NCBI GenBank assembly: GCA_027314765.1
Contig: DAHVAF010000336.1
Coordinates: 1 to 37,878, forward strand
DNA: 37,878 nucleotides
From: Clostridia bacterium
Lineage (GTDB): Bacteria; Bacillota; Sulfobacillia; RBS10-35; JAJYVM01
Reading direction: 5' to 3'
The position numbers and the translations under genes were made by a program. Under the pieces are notes generated by a model that did no database searches, was not told the origin of the DNA, and worked only from the letters and a program-made list of their open reading frames with translations. Each line of letters opens with the position of its first letter. The stretch's first letter is position 1. Shown here piece after piece: positions 16,644 to 23,546 of this stretch.

Positions 16644-16887
16644 GCCCGATCCGTTTCGTTTGCCCAACGGTGACGACCTGCTGTTTTGACGCGGCCAGGC
16701 CCACGATCGTTCGACATCTGCCCACCGGGGTGATCCGATTCGGCGTGGCCCGCGCGGCGGCGACACGCCAGCGCGGCCAGTCGAACCCCGGCCGGTGCCG
16801 CGGGCACCCCGGGAACGACCAGGCCGCGAAGGCGATGGTTGTCGAACGAAATGTGGCGACGTGGACGGGTCGGTGGGGGTTGGAAGC
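16644..16887. other. Intergenic region with GTCGAACG motifs
   Basis: No gene is supported. It holds the GTCGAACG copy for paralogue B (16708-16715, minus) and a further copy in opposite orientation at 16841-16848. The sequence is less GC-rich around 16680 (CTGTTTTGAC), as expected for a promoter region of copy B. Confidence 0.35.
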
Positions 16888-16921
16888 GCGCCCGGCGCGG
16901 TCTCGCCCCCGCGCCGGGCGC
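16888..16921 (-). terminator. Perfect 13-bp hairpin after small gene
   Basis: GCGCCCGGCGCGG (16888-16900) and its complement (16909-16921) surround an 8-base loop. It sits 15 bases beyond the stop of the minus-strand gene that ends at 16936. There is no T-run, so it is a likely but not typical terminator. Confidence 0.55.
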
Positions 16922-16935
16922 TGTGGACCCGGCGC

Positions 16936-17154
16936 CTAGTCCGCCGCCGGCGCGGCAGCCGTCTCCGCCGCGTGCTCGTCGTCGTCGTGCGTGTACCAGA
17001 CCTTCTCCGCCAGCCCCTCGGCCGCCATCAGGTCGGCCAGGACCTGAGCGTCGCCATGGGTGCTGATGGCGCGACCGCGGTACCAAGCGATCCACATGCC
17101 CACCCGCAGCTGCGCCGGCACCTGCGGCAGGGCCTCAATCTGCAGTGCTTGCAT
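16936..17154 (-). CDS. Small protein, DUF5678-like
   Basis: The 72-residue protein starts at an ATG preceded by TAGGAGG with 9-base spacing, the strongest ribosome binding site in this part of the window. The core (LRVGMWIAWYRGRAISTHGD, then AQVLADLMAAEGLAEKVWYTH) follows the pattern of DUF5678-type proteins, which have a G-x-W-V-A-W strand and a later helix-strand pair. The C-terminus is acidic (HDDDEH). The family match is tentative and no function is known. Confidence 0.6.
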   Translation of the reverse strand: MQALQIEALPQVPAQLRVGMWIAWYRGRAISTHGDAQVLADLMAAEGLAEKVWYTHDDDEHAAETAAAPAAD

Positions 17155-17434
17155 CGGCTTTCGCCTCCTACGGGATGGTACGCCCGAAGCCCTCCTTCCA
17201 CCAAGGCCCGAATTCGTTCGAGAATTCACGAACAACCGCCGACTTCCGCCCTGGGCCGCGATGGCATCCCCCCGCGCGCAGCGCCATGCTCGCGCGCGCC
17301 CCCGCGCGCACCTTCTTCCGCCGTCTGCACCCGCGTAGTAGACTGGGGTGACAAACTGAAGTCAATCCAGTTTGGCAGGCCTTTCGCGAATCGGCCACGA
17401 ACAGCCATTGCAGTGGGGTAGGCGCCCGACCCAT
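17155..17434. other. Divergent intergenic region with inverted repeat
   Basis: This 280-base region separates the small gene from the transporter. CAAACTG (17352-17358) and CAGTTTG (17368-17374) form an inverted repeat with a 9-base gap and lie about 60 bases before the transporter ATG; it could be an operator. TAGACT at 17339-17344 is a possible -10 but has no good -35. A 6-base repeat GAATTC flanks 17210-17227. I could not match the leader to a known riboswitch. Confidence 0.4.
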
Positions 17435-18634
17435 ATGGAGGTGCTTGTCTTGGGCCTTTGGCTCCAGCTGATCGGCCGGAGCGCGGTCGATACCGTGACG
17501 ACCGTGACCATTCCCGTCGCCGTGCTCCTGTGGCTTCTGGCCTGGCTGGAGGCCTCTGGCCGGCTCGAGCCGCACCGCTTCCTGGCCGGCTCCGGCTGGC
17601 GCCAGACCATCTACGGCGCTGGCCTGGCCGCCATTCCCGGCTGTGCGGGCGGCATCGCCGTCAGCAAGATGTACGTCGAGGGCTTCGTGGCGCCGGCGGC
17701 GCTGTGGGCGGCCCACGTCGCCACCTCCGGCGACGCCTCGTTCGTGCTGCTGGTCGGCAAGCCGCTCCCGGCGCTGGGCATCTTCGCCTTCCTATTTGTC
17801 CTGGGCTCGCTGAGCGGCATCGTGATGTCCGCGCGCCGGCGCGGCGCGGCGGATCAAACCAGCGTCCGTCCGGTCCTGGGCGGCGAGGCGGAGGCCGAGG
17901 ACGAGCCGGACGAGAGTCGCGGGGTCCCGCGCCTCTATGGTGTCTGGGTCGTGGCCGTCGTCGCCGCGGTCCTCGCCGCCATCGTGGCCAACGCCGCCGG
18001 CGCCGTCGTGAGCGCGATCGCCGGCCTCCTGGCCGTCTGCGCCGTGGTGGCCAGCATCGGGGTCCAGCGGGGCTGGGCCTGGCCGGCCGGCCCCGCCTTC
18101 GGCGCTGGGGCCGCCGCCGCGCCGTCTGACCCGCCGGCCGGTGCCGCCGCGGGCGGCGCCTCCGCAGCTGATGACCCGCTCCCGGCCGCCGGAGAGGTCG
18201 CCGCGGCCAGCCAGGCCCACCATGTGCGCCGCGGCGCGGAGGTCGTCTACGCGGCCATCCGCACGGCCGTCAAGGACGCGTCGGAGATCACGCTGTGGGT
18301 GGCGGTCGCAGACCTGGCCTTCTACGCGGTGCAGCACATCTGGGGCCCGCAGGTCAAGGTGTGGATGAACGGCGCGATGATCCCCGTGACGCTGATCTCG
18401 ATCGTGGTCGGGATGATCCCGGGCTGCGGCCCGCAGATCTTCCTGGCCCGGCTCTTCACGGCTGGCAGCCTGCCGTTTCCCGCGATCCTCGCCAACAGCG
18501 TCAGCCAGCACGGCGACTCGATCTTCCCGCTGCTGGGGCGCCGCCGCAGCCAGGCGCTGCGCGTGACGATCTCCAGCACGATCCTGGCCCTCGTGGTGGG
18601 CTTTGTGGCCATCGCCGCGGTCGGCAGGCTCTGA
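17435..18634 (+). CDS. Putative 10-TM heavy-metal exporter (ArsP_2-like)
   Basis: The 399-residue membrane protein has two halves of about five helices joined by a long Ala/Pro/Gly-rich loop. Each half carries a matching motif: AAIPGCAGGIAVSKM in the first and GMIPGCGPQIFLARL in the second, an internal duplication typical of the PF11449 group annotated as putative manganese or heavy-metal transporters. A substrate cannot be proved from sequence. The ATG at 17435 was chosen because the family starts near the first helix. A T-run terminator follows about 135 bases downstream. Confidence 0.72.
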   Translation: MEVLVLGLWLQLIGRSAVDTVTTVTIPVAVLLWLLAWLEASGRLEPHRFLAGSGWRQTIYGAGLAAIPGCAGGIAVSKMYVEGFVAPAALWAAHVATSGDASFVLLVGKPLPALGIFAFLFVLGSLSGIVMSARRRGAADQTSVRPVLGGEAEAEDEPDESRGVPRLYGVWVVAVVAAVLAAIVANAAGAVVSAIAGLLAVCAVVASIGVQRGWAWPAGPAFGAGAAAAPSDPPAGAAAGGASAADDPLPAAGEVAAASQAHHVRRGAEVVYAAIRTAVKDASEITLWVAVADLAFYAVQHIWGPQVKVWMNGAMIPVTLISIVVGMIPGCGPQIFLARLFTAGSLPFPAILANSVSQHGDSIFPLLGRRRSQALRVTISSTILALVVGFVAIAAVGRL

Positions 18635-18734
18635 TTGCCGGAGAATGTCCCAATTGTCAAGATTCCCACGCCCATGGTACAGGTGGTATGACAAACCCTG
18701 CTGGGTGGGATCCGGAACCGCTGGGGTCCGGATC

Positions 18735-18751
18735 GCGGGTTCGAATCCCGC
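18735..18751 (+). other. tRNA T-arm-like remnant
   Basis: GCGGG-TTCGAAT-CCCGC has the exact form of a tRNA T-arm (5-bp stem, TTCGAAT loop) and is followed by CGGGGTAG. I could not fold a matching acceptor, D-arm and anticodon arm upstream: the nearest acceptor partner, AACCCTG at 18693, leaves too few bases. It may be a tRNA 3' fragment left by an integration event, or chance. Confidence 0.35.
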
Positions 18752-18768
18752 CGGGGTAGAGCCTATGG

Positions 18769-18808
18769 CGGTCGCCGGGGAGCATCCCCTTGGCGACCGT
18801 CTCCGTTT
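18769..18808 (+). terminator. Rho-independent terminator
   Basis: CGGTCGCC-GGGG (18769-18780) pairs with CCCC-TT-GGCGACCG (18786-18799), with loop AGCAT and a TT bulge. It is followed by TCTCCGTTTTG with four T. It would end transcription of the exporter gene. Confidence 0.7.
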
Positions 18809-18842
18809 TGCCGGGGGGTGGGCTGTCGCAGCCTGCAGCAGC

Positions 18843-18874
18843 GTTGCCCGTCCCGCACGGGCGGGGCGGGCAAC
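18843..18874 (-). terminator. 14-bp hairpin after minus-strand gene
   Basis: GTTGCCCGTCCCGC (18843-18856) pairs with GCGGGGCGGGCAAC (18861-18874) with one G-T pair and loop ACGG. It lies 23 bases beyond the stop of the convergent unknown gene. No U-tract is seen. Confidence 0.5.
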
Positions 18875-18896
18875 GGGCACCCAAACCGATCGCCGG

Positions 18897-19484
18897 CTAC
18901 GCGGCCACCGTCACGTGCGCCAGGTGGTCCGCGTCGCCCAGCGCGGCCATCAGGCGCTGGAAGACAGGCCAGCAGGCCTCGACCTCGGGCTCCGGCACCC
19001 GGATCTCCAGGCGCACCACCCCGCCGCCGCGGTGGACCGTGAGCGAGACCCCGAGCGGCAGCATGTCCGCCTCGGCCGCAACCGCCCCGAGGACGACCTT
19101 CAGCCGGTCCGCCGACAGCACCCAGCGCGCCGCCCGCACGAGCCGCTGCGCCGCCTCGGCCGGCGCCCCGCGGATGGCGAACGGCGCCGGCGACCAGAGC
19201 CAGCAGTTCCCAGTCTCCATATCCGGCTCGCCCGCCGCCCCGGCCACAGCCGCAAGGGCCACGGCGGCATCCGGCCCCACCTCGTGCGTCATCTCCACGG
19301 AGAGCCGCTGGCTGTCGGCCCGATATTCGATGGCGAAGCCTTGCCCCTCAAGGGCGGCGCCCCCATCCACCCGCGGCGCGCGCACACCCACGCCGGCCAG
19401 CGCTTGCTCCACGGCCGCCCAAGCGGCATCATCGGCGTGAAACCAGAGCCAGATCGCCGGGACGAGCAAACGGTAGCCGTTCAC
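18897..19484 (-). CDS. Hypothetical protein
   Basis: I do not recognise this family. The protein is about 195 residues, Ala- and Val-rich, has no signal peptide or membrane helix, and looks like an alpha/beta cytoplasmic protein of two similar-sized halves. GTG at 19484 is preferred because GAGGGG lies nine bases upstream; GTG at 19493 would sit directly on that site. Upstream there is a doubled GCGTCACGGGA and a 6-bp hairpin AGCTTC-CCC-GAAGCT in the gap to the divergent comEB gene. Confidence 0.6.
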   Translation of the reverse strand: MNGYRLLVPAIWLWFHADDAAWAAVEQALAGVGVRAPRVDGGAALEGQGFAIEYRADSQRLSVEMTHEVGPDAAVALAAVAGAAGEPDMETGNCWLWSPAPFAIRGAPAEAAQRLVRAARWVLSADRLKVVLGAVAAEADMLPLGVSLTVHRGGGVVRLEIRVPEPEVEACWPVFQRLMAALGDADHLAHVTVAA

Positions 19485-19576
19485 GGCGACCACCCCCTCG
19501 CGTCACGGGAGCGTCACGGGAGCTTCCCCGAAGCTTCCTGGGACGGGATCGGGTTTCCTGCGGAAGGAGTGCGCGT

Positions 19577-20068
19577 ATGCCTGGGTTCGACCCCTCACCG
19601 CCCACCGCCACCCGGCGGCCCACCTGGGACGAGTATTTTATCGCCATGGCCGACCTGGCGGCCACCCGCTCCACCTGTCCGCGCCGGCAGGTGGGCGCCG
19701 TCCTGGTGCACAGCAACCGCGTCATCGCCACAGGATACAACGGCGCCGTGCGCGGCGCCCCCCACTGCAGCGACGCCGGCTGCCTGGTCGTCGACGGCCA
19801 CTGCGTGCGCGCCGTCCACGCCGAGCTGAACGCCATCCTGCAGTGCGCCGTCACGGGGATCTCCAGCGCCGGCTGCACGCTGATCACCACCTCGTTCCCG
19901 TGCGTCGCCTGCGCCAAGGCGGCCGTGCAGGCCGGCATCGTCGGCGTCGTCTACCTCTCGCCCTACCCGGACCCGAACTCCGCTGAGGTCCTGCGTGCCG
20001 GCGGCGTGCACCTGCACCGCGCCGTGCGGCAGCCGGACGGTGCCTACCGCGTCGAGCCCGAGGTGTAG
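19577..20068 (+). CDS. comEB: Deoxycytidylate deaminase family protein (ComEB-like)
   Basis: The 163-residue protein has the zinc deaminase motifs HAE (H81, E83, in RAVHAELNAI) and PCVAC (C109, C112). The N-terminal TWDEYFIAMADLAATRSTC and the YNG..GAPHC insert are typical of dCMP deaminases. It would convert dCMP to dUMP for thymidylate synthesis. The Bacillus homologue was named after the competence operon, but no comEA or comEC is nearby. ATG 19577 follows GGAAGGAG. Confidence 0.88.
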   Translation: MPGFDPSPPTATRRPTWDEYFIAMADLAATRSTCPRRQVGAVLVHSNRVIATGYNGAVRGAPHCSDAGCLVVDGHCVRAVHAELNAILQCAVTGISSAGCTLITTSFPCVACAKAAVQAGIVGVVYLSPYPDPNSAEVLRAGGVHLHRAVRQPDGAYRVEPEV

Positions 20069-20118
20069 GACCCACGGCCCCGAGCGCCGAAGCATCCAAG
20101 GGACCGCGCGTTCGCGGA

Positions 20119-20158
20119 GTCACAAGAAGTCACAAGAAGTCACAAGAAATGACAAGAA
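20119..20158 (+). repeat. Tandem 10-bp repeat GTCACAAGAA
   Basis: Three exact copies (20119-20148) are followed by a fourth with two changes (ATGACAAGAA, 20149-20158). The candidate ATG of the next gene is in that fourth copy. Confidence 0.9.
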
Positions 20159-20373
20159 AGGTGAGTGGAGACTTGCCGCGCATCGTGTGGAGCGTCCTCT
20201 TCGTGATCGTGCTGATCGCCATGATCGGCCTCGCCGGCATGCACGCCACGGCCCCGCATGTCGTCTTCGCCGACCAGTTCGCGGCCGGCGTGCTGGTGCC
20301 GCTGTGCCTTTTGGGCGTCGTGATCTGGGTCGTGGCCATCCGCATGCTGATCGCGGGGCGCAAAAAGCACTGA
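20149..20373 (+). CDS. Small two-helix membrane protein
   Basis: The 74-residue protein has two hydrophobic helices (IVWSVLFVIVLIAMIGLAGM and AAGVLVPLCLLGVVIWVVAI) and a basic C-terminal tail (AGRKKH). No family is recognised. The ATG at 20149 lies in a tandem repeat. GTG 20161 and TTG 20173 are in frame, and GGTGAGTGGAG could serve the latter, so the N-terminal residues are uncertain. Confidence 0.6.
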   Translation: MTRKVSGDLPRIVWSVLFVIVLIAMIGLAGMHATAPHVVFADQFAAGVLVPLCLLGVVIWVVAIRMLIAGRKKH

Positions 20374-20425
20374 TTCGGTGGCCGCCGCCCTGCGGCGGCG
20401 GCCGTCATCACCGTTCCGCTGCGCA

Positions 20426-21214
20426 TCATGCCGGGTGGGGCCGGGTGCGGACGGGCGCGGCGGCCGCCACCCAGATGGCGCGCGGCGACCAGGGCCGCGT
20501 GCGTCCCCCCTCCAGGTCGCCGTACACGCCGGTCACCCGGAAGCCCGCGTCCTGCAGGCGCAGGCGGATCTCCGGCGGCCGGTAGAGCCGCTGGTGGATG
20601 ATGTAGGTGCCGAGCAGGCGCCCATCGAGGCGCACCCGCCAGCGCGCGTGCAGCAGGCGCCGCTCGCCGTCGTAGGCGAGGTCCTCGGTCACGCCCGCGC
20701 CGCCCGTCACGTAGGCCCTGGTGCGGCCGCCCTGCTGCGTCCACCAGTCGGCGTGCAGCGTGTCGAGCAGGAGCCCCGCCCCCGGCTGCAGGCGCGCCCG
20801 CACCTGGGTCAGCACCGCGCGGTTGTCGCGGTCCTCCAGGAAGTACCCCCACGAGTTGAAGAAGCAGATGGCCGCATCCGCCGGCGGCAGGTCGGGCAGC
20901 CGGCGCAGGTCCGCCTCCACCCAGCCCACCTTGAGCTTCGCGGCGTCGGCCTTGGCGCGCGCCGCGTCCAGCTGGGGGCGCGACCGGTCGATCCCGACGA
21001 CCTGGAAGCCGCGCTGGGCCAGGGCCAGGCTGTGCCGGCCCGTGCCGCAGGCGAGGTCCAGCACGAGCGCCGGCGGCCGCAGCCCCAGCGCCCTGACGGC
21101 GAAATCGACCTCCGGCTCGGTCAGGCTGTGCTGGCTGGCGAAGATGCGGTCGACGGCCGGCCCCAGGTCGTCGTAGAACCGCTCCCACCACACCTCAGGT
21201 GCTGAGGTTGCCAC
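20426..21214 (-). CDS. Class I SAM-dependent methyltransferase
   Basis: The 262-residue protein carries the SAM-binding motif I VLDLACGTGRHSLALA, an acidic motif II (VVGIDRS) and the FFNSWGYF segment seen in small-molecule methyltransferases of the Methyltransf_25/11 type. The substrate is unknown. The GTG start lies 20 bases inside the preceding molybdopterin gene, so the two are co-transcribed. Confidence 0.85.
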   Translation of the reverse strand: MATSAPEVWWERFYDDLGPAVDRIFASQHSLTEPEVDFAVRALGLRPPALVLDLACGTGRHSLALAQRGFQVVGIDRSRPQLDAARAKADAAKLKVGWVEADLRRLPDLPPADAAICFFNSWGYFLEDRDNRAVLTQVRARLQPGAGLLLDTLHADWWTQQGGRTRAYVTGGAGVTEDLAYDGERRLLHARWRVRLDGRLLGTYIIHQRLYRPPEIRLRLQDAGFRVTGVYGDLEGGRTRPWSPRAIWVAAAAPVRTRPHPA

Positions 21215-22310
21215 GCGGGTTGGCCCCGGCCGGCAGATAGGCGTTCACGGGGTAGCCGCGCTGCTCCCAGTACCCCACCACCTGCTGCTTGGCGACCGTG
21301 ATGCGGTTGACCCACTTCACCGACTTGTACCCGTACATCGCGGGCACGACCAGGCGCAGGGGACCGCCGTGCTCCTCCGCCAGCGGCGCGTTGTTCATGG
21401 TGTAGCCGAGCAGCGTCAGGCCGTCGGTCGCCTGCGGCAGGCTGAGGCTATCGACGTAGACCCCGTCGGCGGAGTGAAAGGTCAGGTAATCGCCCCGCGC
21501 GCCACCGCACGCGCTCAACAGGGTGTCGAGGTCCACGCCCTCCCACATGACGCCCGGCACGACCCAGCCCGTCACGCACTGCCATGTGTACACGCCCGTC
21601 GTCGATGGCAGGGCCTGCAGGTCGGCCAGCGTGAAGGTGCGCGGGGCGCTCACCAGCCCGTCCACCCTCAGCCGGTAGGCGGCCGGGGCGATCCGCGGCA
21701 TGGGGCTTGTCACCGAGTAGATCTGCCAGCCGGACGTCGACGCGATGTCGCCGCCGGCGTTGGCCAGCACGCGCACGATGGTGTCGAGCGAGATGGAGGC
21801 GAAGAGTCCAAGCACGGCTCCGCCGCCGGCGACCCGCAGGAAGTCCCGGCGCCGGATGCCGTCGCGCAGCTCGACGGGGAGGGGGTCGCGGCGGGCCCGC
21901 GCCCGCGCCAGGTGCCGGGCGGTATGGACGGCCGCCCAGATGCCGAGCGCGATGGCCGTGGCGCCGTGCAGCAGGAACGCGTTGGCCCGCCAGGCCACCG
22001 GGAACCAGCCGATGCGCCAGATCAGGATGCCGGTCACGCTGCAGCCGGCGCCGACGCCCAGGCTGATCAGCCAGTCCGGCCAGGCGAAGCGGCGCTGCGG
22101 CAGGGCGGCGACGACGGGCGCAAAGAGGAGCAGAAAGAAGGCGATGCCCGCCACGGCATGGATCCAGACGATGGCGCGGAGAACCGGGATCAGCGCCGTG
22201 TGGGTCGCGGGGAGGTAGATGAGCAGGCCCGTGACGAGCAGCAGCGGCAGCAGGGCGATCGCCGCCGTGTGCGCGCGGCGAAGGAGGATGGGCCACCGGT
22301 GGCGCTGCAC
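21195..22310 (-). CDS. Cytochrome b-like / sulfite oxidase-type molybdopterin fusion protein
   Basis: The 371-residue protein begins with four membrane helices carrying histidines (H14, H51, H115, H129) at positions suitable for two b-type haems, as in cytochrome b561-like domains. A twin-arginine-like segment RRRDFL (about 153-158) and a hydrophobic stretch follow. The rest is a sulfite oxidase-fold molybdopterin domain with C245 (YTWQCVTGW) as the likely molybdenum ligand and the typical HGGPLRLVVP and YKSVKW segments. It resembles MsrP/YedY joined to its membrane partner. It probably oxidises or reduces a small sulfoxide- or sulfite-like substrate outside the cell while exchanging electrons with quinone; that role is inferred. 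Confidence 0.82.
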   Translation of the reverse strand: MQRHRWPILLRRAHTAAIALLPLLLVTGLLIYLPATHTALIPVLRAIVWIHAVAGIAFFLLLFAPVVAALPQRRFAWPDWLISLGVGAGCSVTGILIWRIGWFPVAWRANAFLLHGATAIALGIWAAVHTARHLARARARRDPLPVELRDGIRRRDFLRVAGGGAVLGLFASISLDTIVRVLANAGGDIASTSGWQIYSVTSPMPRIAPAAYRLRVDGLVSAPRTFTLADLQALPSTTGVYTWQCVTGWVVPGVMWEGVDLDTLLSACGGARGDYLTFHSADGVYVDSLSLPQATDGLTLLGYTMNNAPLAEEHGGPLRLVVPAMYGYKSVKWVNRITVAKQQVVGYWEQRGYPVNAYLPAGANPRGNLST

Positions 22311-22330
22311 GGCGACACCACCTCTGGCCC

Positions 22331-22359
22331 ATTATGTTCCCGCCCCCCGCGACCGGCAA
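22331..22359 (-). promoter_or_regulatory. Promoter of molybdopterin gene
   Basis: On the minus strand TTGCCG (22354-22359) and CATAAT (22331-22336) are separated by 17 bases. Transcription would start near 22324, with AGAGGTGG as ribosome binding site before GTG 22310. Confidence 0.65.
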
Positions 22360-22360
22360 C

Positions 22361-22504
22361 CTAGGTCCGCGCGCGCACCCTGCTCAGCACCCAGATGGCG
22401 GCGGCGACGGCGGCCACGATCACAACGACCTTCATGACCCCGGCCACCAGCGCGAAGGCGATGTATCCGGCGACCGCGATGACGACGAGCCACAGTATGG
22501 GCAC
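22361..22504 (-). CDS. 47-residue single-domain membrane peptide
   Basis: Reading from GTG 22504 gives a 47-residue product starting PILWLVVIAVAGYIAFALVA and ending WVLSRVRART. It is almost wholly hydrophobic, with one or two membrane helices split by MK, and a basic tail. AGGAGGGG lies eight bases before the GTG, which supports real translation. Both the ribosome binding site and start lie in a perfect 15-bp inverted repeat (22499-22533). No family is recognised; it may be a membrane regulator or toxin-like peptide, but nothing in the sequence decides this. Confidence 0.6.
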   Translation of the reverse strand: MPILWLVVIAVAGYIAFALVAGVMKVVVIVAAVAAAIWVLSRVRART

Positions 22505-22533
22505 GATGAGCCCCTCCTGGGCTCATCGTGCCC
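22499..22533 (-). promoter_or_regulatory. Perfect 15-bp inverted repeat over start of small ORF
   Basis: GGGCACGATGAGCCC (22499-22513) and its exact complement (22519-22533) flank a 5-base loop. In minus-strand RNA the loop is AGGAG, the core of the ribosome binding site, and the GTG start of the 47-residue ORF is in the 3' arm. It could control translation by hiding the start, or act as a DNA operator between the two divergent genes. Confidence 0.7.
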
Positions 22534-22561
22534 CGCGGGTCTCCTGCGGTATGCTCGGGCC

Positions 22562-23530
22562 ATGAACGCGAGCATTTGGGCGTACGCGGGCGACCCTCTG
22601 CCACCAGGGTTCGACGTGATGTCGTGCGCTGTCATCTATCATGCGGCAACCCTTCTGACGCCGGACGCCCACGTGCGCCCCGTCACTCCCGGTGCCCGGT
22701 TCCGTCCGGGTCCCGGATATCGCGGCCTGCGCCCGCCCTGCGTCGCCGAGGACGCCGAAGCGGCGGCCGCCGCGTGCCCGGTTCCGTTCCACGCGTGGAC
22801 GGTGCTGCTCCACGACGACGGCGCCGTCAGCGGCGCGCCCCGCCAGCAGACCTGCTTCGGAGACCCCATGCCGCACTGCATGTGCCCGTCACAGGCGTCG
22901 GTCCGCGCCTACTGCGAGGATGTGGTCGCGGACCTGGCCTCACGTTCCTGGGTGGACGGCCTGGACGTCGAATCCCTTTATTTCAGCCAATGGCCGCACG
23001 AGTGGCACCACGTGAAGTATGGCGTGACGCCCGCAAGCGTCGCGCTTTCGACCTGCTTCTGCGAGGCGTGCCGCCGCAGGGCGGAGGAAGCAGGCGTGGA
23101 CTGGCTCGCTGCGCGCGCGGACGCGCAGAGGCGAGCCCGCCACGAGCTGCCGCCAGCCACGGAGCCGTCCGCCTATGACCAGGTCCGCTGCGAGACGATC
23201 TCGTCGCTGCTCGCGAGCTGCAAGCGGGCCGCCGGCAACAAGCCCTTCCGGCCAATCCTCTCTGGAGGCCTTCTGCCCGACCTCTGGCAGGTCGGTGTCG
23301 ACCCCGAGGCATGGCGTCAGCACGAGGTGATCGTCACGCTCTATGGCGAGGCGCGCCGGAAGGCGGTACAGGCGCACGCCCTCCTGGGTCCGTTCGTGGC
23401 TGGCTTGAACGCCTGCGACCCGTATTTCGCCGAGCTTGAGGCCATTCCCCAAGCCCGGGGCTATGCGCTCTACCACGCCGGCCTGGTCCCTCCGGAAAGG
23501 CTAAGGCTGCCCTCTACAGGGCAGCCTTAG
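22562..23530 (+). CDS. Uncharacterised TIM-barrel glycosidase-like protein
   Basis: The 322-residue protein has features of an uncharacterised bacterial family that looks like a glycoside hydrolase barrel. It starts ASIWAYAGDPLPP, has CMCPSQASVRAYCEDVVADL, then VDGLDVESLYFSQWPHEWHH, and a zinc-like CFCEACRRRA motif. D and E in GLDVES are candidate catalytic residues by analogy only. I know the pattern from actinobacterial proteins without assigned function. There is no signal peptide. The ATG lies 6 bases after a TATGCT -10-like element, so the mRNA might be leaderless. Long inverted repeats lie at both ends of the gene. Confidence 0.6.
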   Translation: MNASIWAYAGDPLPPGFDVMSCAVIYHAATLLTPDAHVRPVTPGARFRPGPGYRGLRPPCVAEDAEAAAAACPVPFHAWTVLLHDDGAVSGAPRQQTCFGDPMPHCMCPSQASVRAYCEDVVADLASRSWVDGLDVESLYFSQWPHEWHHVKYGVTPASVALSTCFCEACRRRAEEAGVDWLAARADAQRRARHELPPATEPSAYDQVRCETISSLLASCKRAAGNKPFRPILSGGLLPDLWQVGVDPEAWRQHEVIVTLYGEARRKAVQAHALLGPFVAGLNACDPYFAELEAIPQARGYALYHAGLVPPERLRLPSTGQP

Positions 23531-23533
23531 CCT
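23498..23533 (+). terminator. Perfect 16-bp inverted repeat containing the stop codon
   Basis: AGGCTAAGGCTGCCCT (23498-23513) and its exact complement (23518-23533) have a CTAC loop. The TAG stop of the preceding gene (23528-23530) lies in the 3' arm. No T-run follows. It may act as an intrinsic terminator, an attenuator before the DUF2512 gene that starts 13 bases later, or an mRNA end stabiliser. Confidence 0.6.
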
Positions 23534-23546
23534 CGGGGGTGTCCCC

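Noticed and set aside
17206-17230. GAATTCGTTCGAGAATTC considered as another copy of the VILNSFGIV gene region or a LexA box
   Set aside because: The similarity to the paralogue coding DNA is limited to CGAACGAATTC, and the GTTCG/CGAAC halves are in the wrong order for LexA.
17335-17434. Manganese (yybP-ykoY) riboswitch before the metal-exporter-like gene
   Set aside because: The conserved core of that riboswitch is not visible. Only a simple 7-bp inverted repeat is present.
18690-18760. Complete tRNA gene
   Set aside because: Only the T-arm is convincing. No acceptor, D-arm and 7-base anticodon loop of normal geometry could be folded upstream.
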